Shown here piece by piece: positions 34,803 through 35,451 of a stretch of 35,451 nucleotides of DNA. Numbering within the stretch: the first letter of the stretch is position 1; every line of letters begins with the position of its first letter. A model generated the notes under the pieces. The model had not been told where the DNA came from. It saw nothing but the letters and a program-made list of their open reading frames with translations, and ran no database searches. A program made the translations under genes and the position numbers. The DNA comes from Microcaldota archaeon (GTDB lineage Archaea; Micrarchaeota; Micrarchaeia; Norongarragalinales; UBA8480), in contig JACCLL010000091.1 in assembly GCA_013425325.1 (NCBI GenBank), forward strand, positions 1 through 35,451, written 5' to 3'.

Positions 34803-35345
34803 CTAGCGCCTGTTTTTCAAAAGCAAGCCGATGCAAACGCCGGCGGCAAGCAGTCCGACGAGGAAGAACGTTGTTTCAAGCGGCGGCAGCGAAGACAACA
34901 CGCCGGGCGGAGCAGCTGCTTGCGCGGCGTCGGCCATCATCGGCCCCGTGGCGGCAGCCATGACTTTTGCTTCCTCCTGCTGAACGCTTGCGAAGCCCGG
35001 TTGAGCCGGGAACATTGAGTAGATGGAGGTGAACGAAGCGGCGACTGCAACCAGGCTTATTGCGAGCATGAACCAAATCCTTGTCTCGGTCGGCTGGACT
35101 AACGCGGCTCCTTTTTCGGTGAGTTCGTAGTACTTCCACTTGTGTTGTGACTCTATTCGTTTGACTAACCCGGCTTGCGCGAGGCGTTGTACGTGTTCTT
35201 TCACTGAAGGCGGCGCCAAATCAAGTTCTGCCGCGAGCTCGGCCTGCGTTTTTCGCCGGTCCGACAGTTTTTTGAGGATGTTGACCCGCGTGTCCGCTCC
35301 AAGCGCGCGCAGCGTTTCGCGGTCTATCACGAGTTTTTCCTGCAT
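34803..35345 (-). CDS. ArsR-type winged-helix regulator with C-terminal membrane anchor
   Basis: LGADTRVNILKKLSDRRKTQAELAAELDLAPPSVKEHVQRLAQAGLVKRIES, then two TM segments (IWFMLAISLVAVAASFTSIY; TTFFLVGLLAAGVCIGLLL). An alternative TTG start lies at 35354. Confidence 0.88.
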   Translation of the reverse strand: MQEKLVIDRETLRALGADTRVNILKKLSDRRKTQAELAAELDLAPPSVKEHVQRLAQAGLVKRIESQHKWKYYELTEKGAALVQPTETRIWFMLAISLVAVAASFTSIYSMFPAQPGFASVQQEEAKVMAAATGPMMADAAQAAAPPGVLSSLPPLETTFFLVGLLAAGVCIGLLLKNRR

Positions 35346-35355
35346 TGAGCGCAAC

Positions 35356-35451
35356 TCACTCTGCTGCGCACGTGTTGTTCACGCACGCGGCCGTCTTGTT
35401 GTAGCACAAGTCTGCCCATTGTTCCGTGTCGGTTTCGTTCGAGCCGCAGTC
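35356..35451 (-). CDS. C-terminal end of a Cys-rich, sequon-rich (probably exported) protein; truncated by the window edge
   Basis: Minus-strand reading from the edge: DCGSNETDTEQWADLCYNKTAACVNNTCAAE*, TGA 1 nt before the TTG of the next gene. Confidence 0.6.
   Translation of the reverse strand, partial: DCGSNETDTEQWADLCYNKTAACVNNTCAAE

Noticed and set aside
1-35451. CRISPR arrays, insertion sequences, long direct repeats, rRNA genes
   Set aside because: No regularly spaced repeats, transposase-like ORFs, terminal inverted repeats or rRNA-like segments were noticed on reading; this was not an exhaustive computed search.

Overview
The window is archaeal: archaeal-type AglB/STT3 oligosaccharyltransferase, NucS/EndoMS, a BHB-type tRNA intron, leaderless-looking promoters and dense gene packing with GTG/TTG starts. 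It is plausibly a DPANN-type genome, but that is inference. About 3.0-31 kb is a large surface-glycan / N-glycosylation locus: nucleotide-sugar synthesis (GalU-like, two GalE-like epimerases, WecB-like, WecC-like, Gfo/Idh/MocA, two DegT aminotransferases, a WbpD-like acyltransferase), three GT4 glycosyltransferases, several methyltransferases, a FemAB-like transferase, two deacetylase-fold proteins, a Wzx-like flippase, an MraY/AglH-like phosphoglycosyltransferase and a 933-aa AglB. It is flanked by housekeeping genes (tandem-domain ThyX, GlyA, NrdG-like radical SAM protein, NucS, dCMP deaminase). The most notable signals are: (1) tRNA-Gly(CCC) on the minus strand with a 40-nt intron inside the T-loop that fits a bulge-helix-bulge fold; (2) a two-domain ThyX whose signature motif halves are split between the domains; (3) a translation-factor-like protein with no recognisable GTPase motifs; (4) a pair of strongly conserved paralogs of an unrecognised, possibly HD-derived family; (5) a deacetylase-fold paralog with lost catalytic/metal residues; (6) gene content matching a UDP-diacetamido-uronic acid (Wbp-type) pathway; (7) a truncated Cys-rich protein end with three N-glycosylation sequons in 31 residues. 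No CRISPR array, rRNA or transposase was seen.
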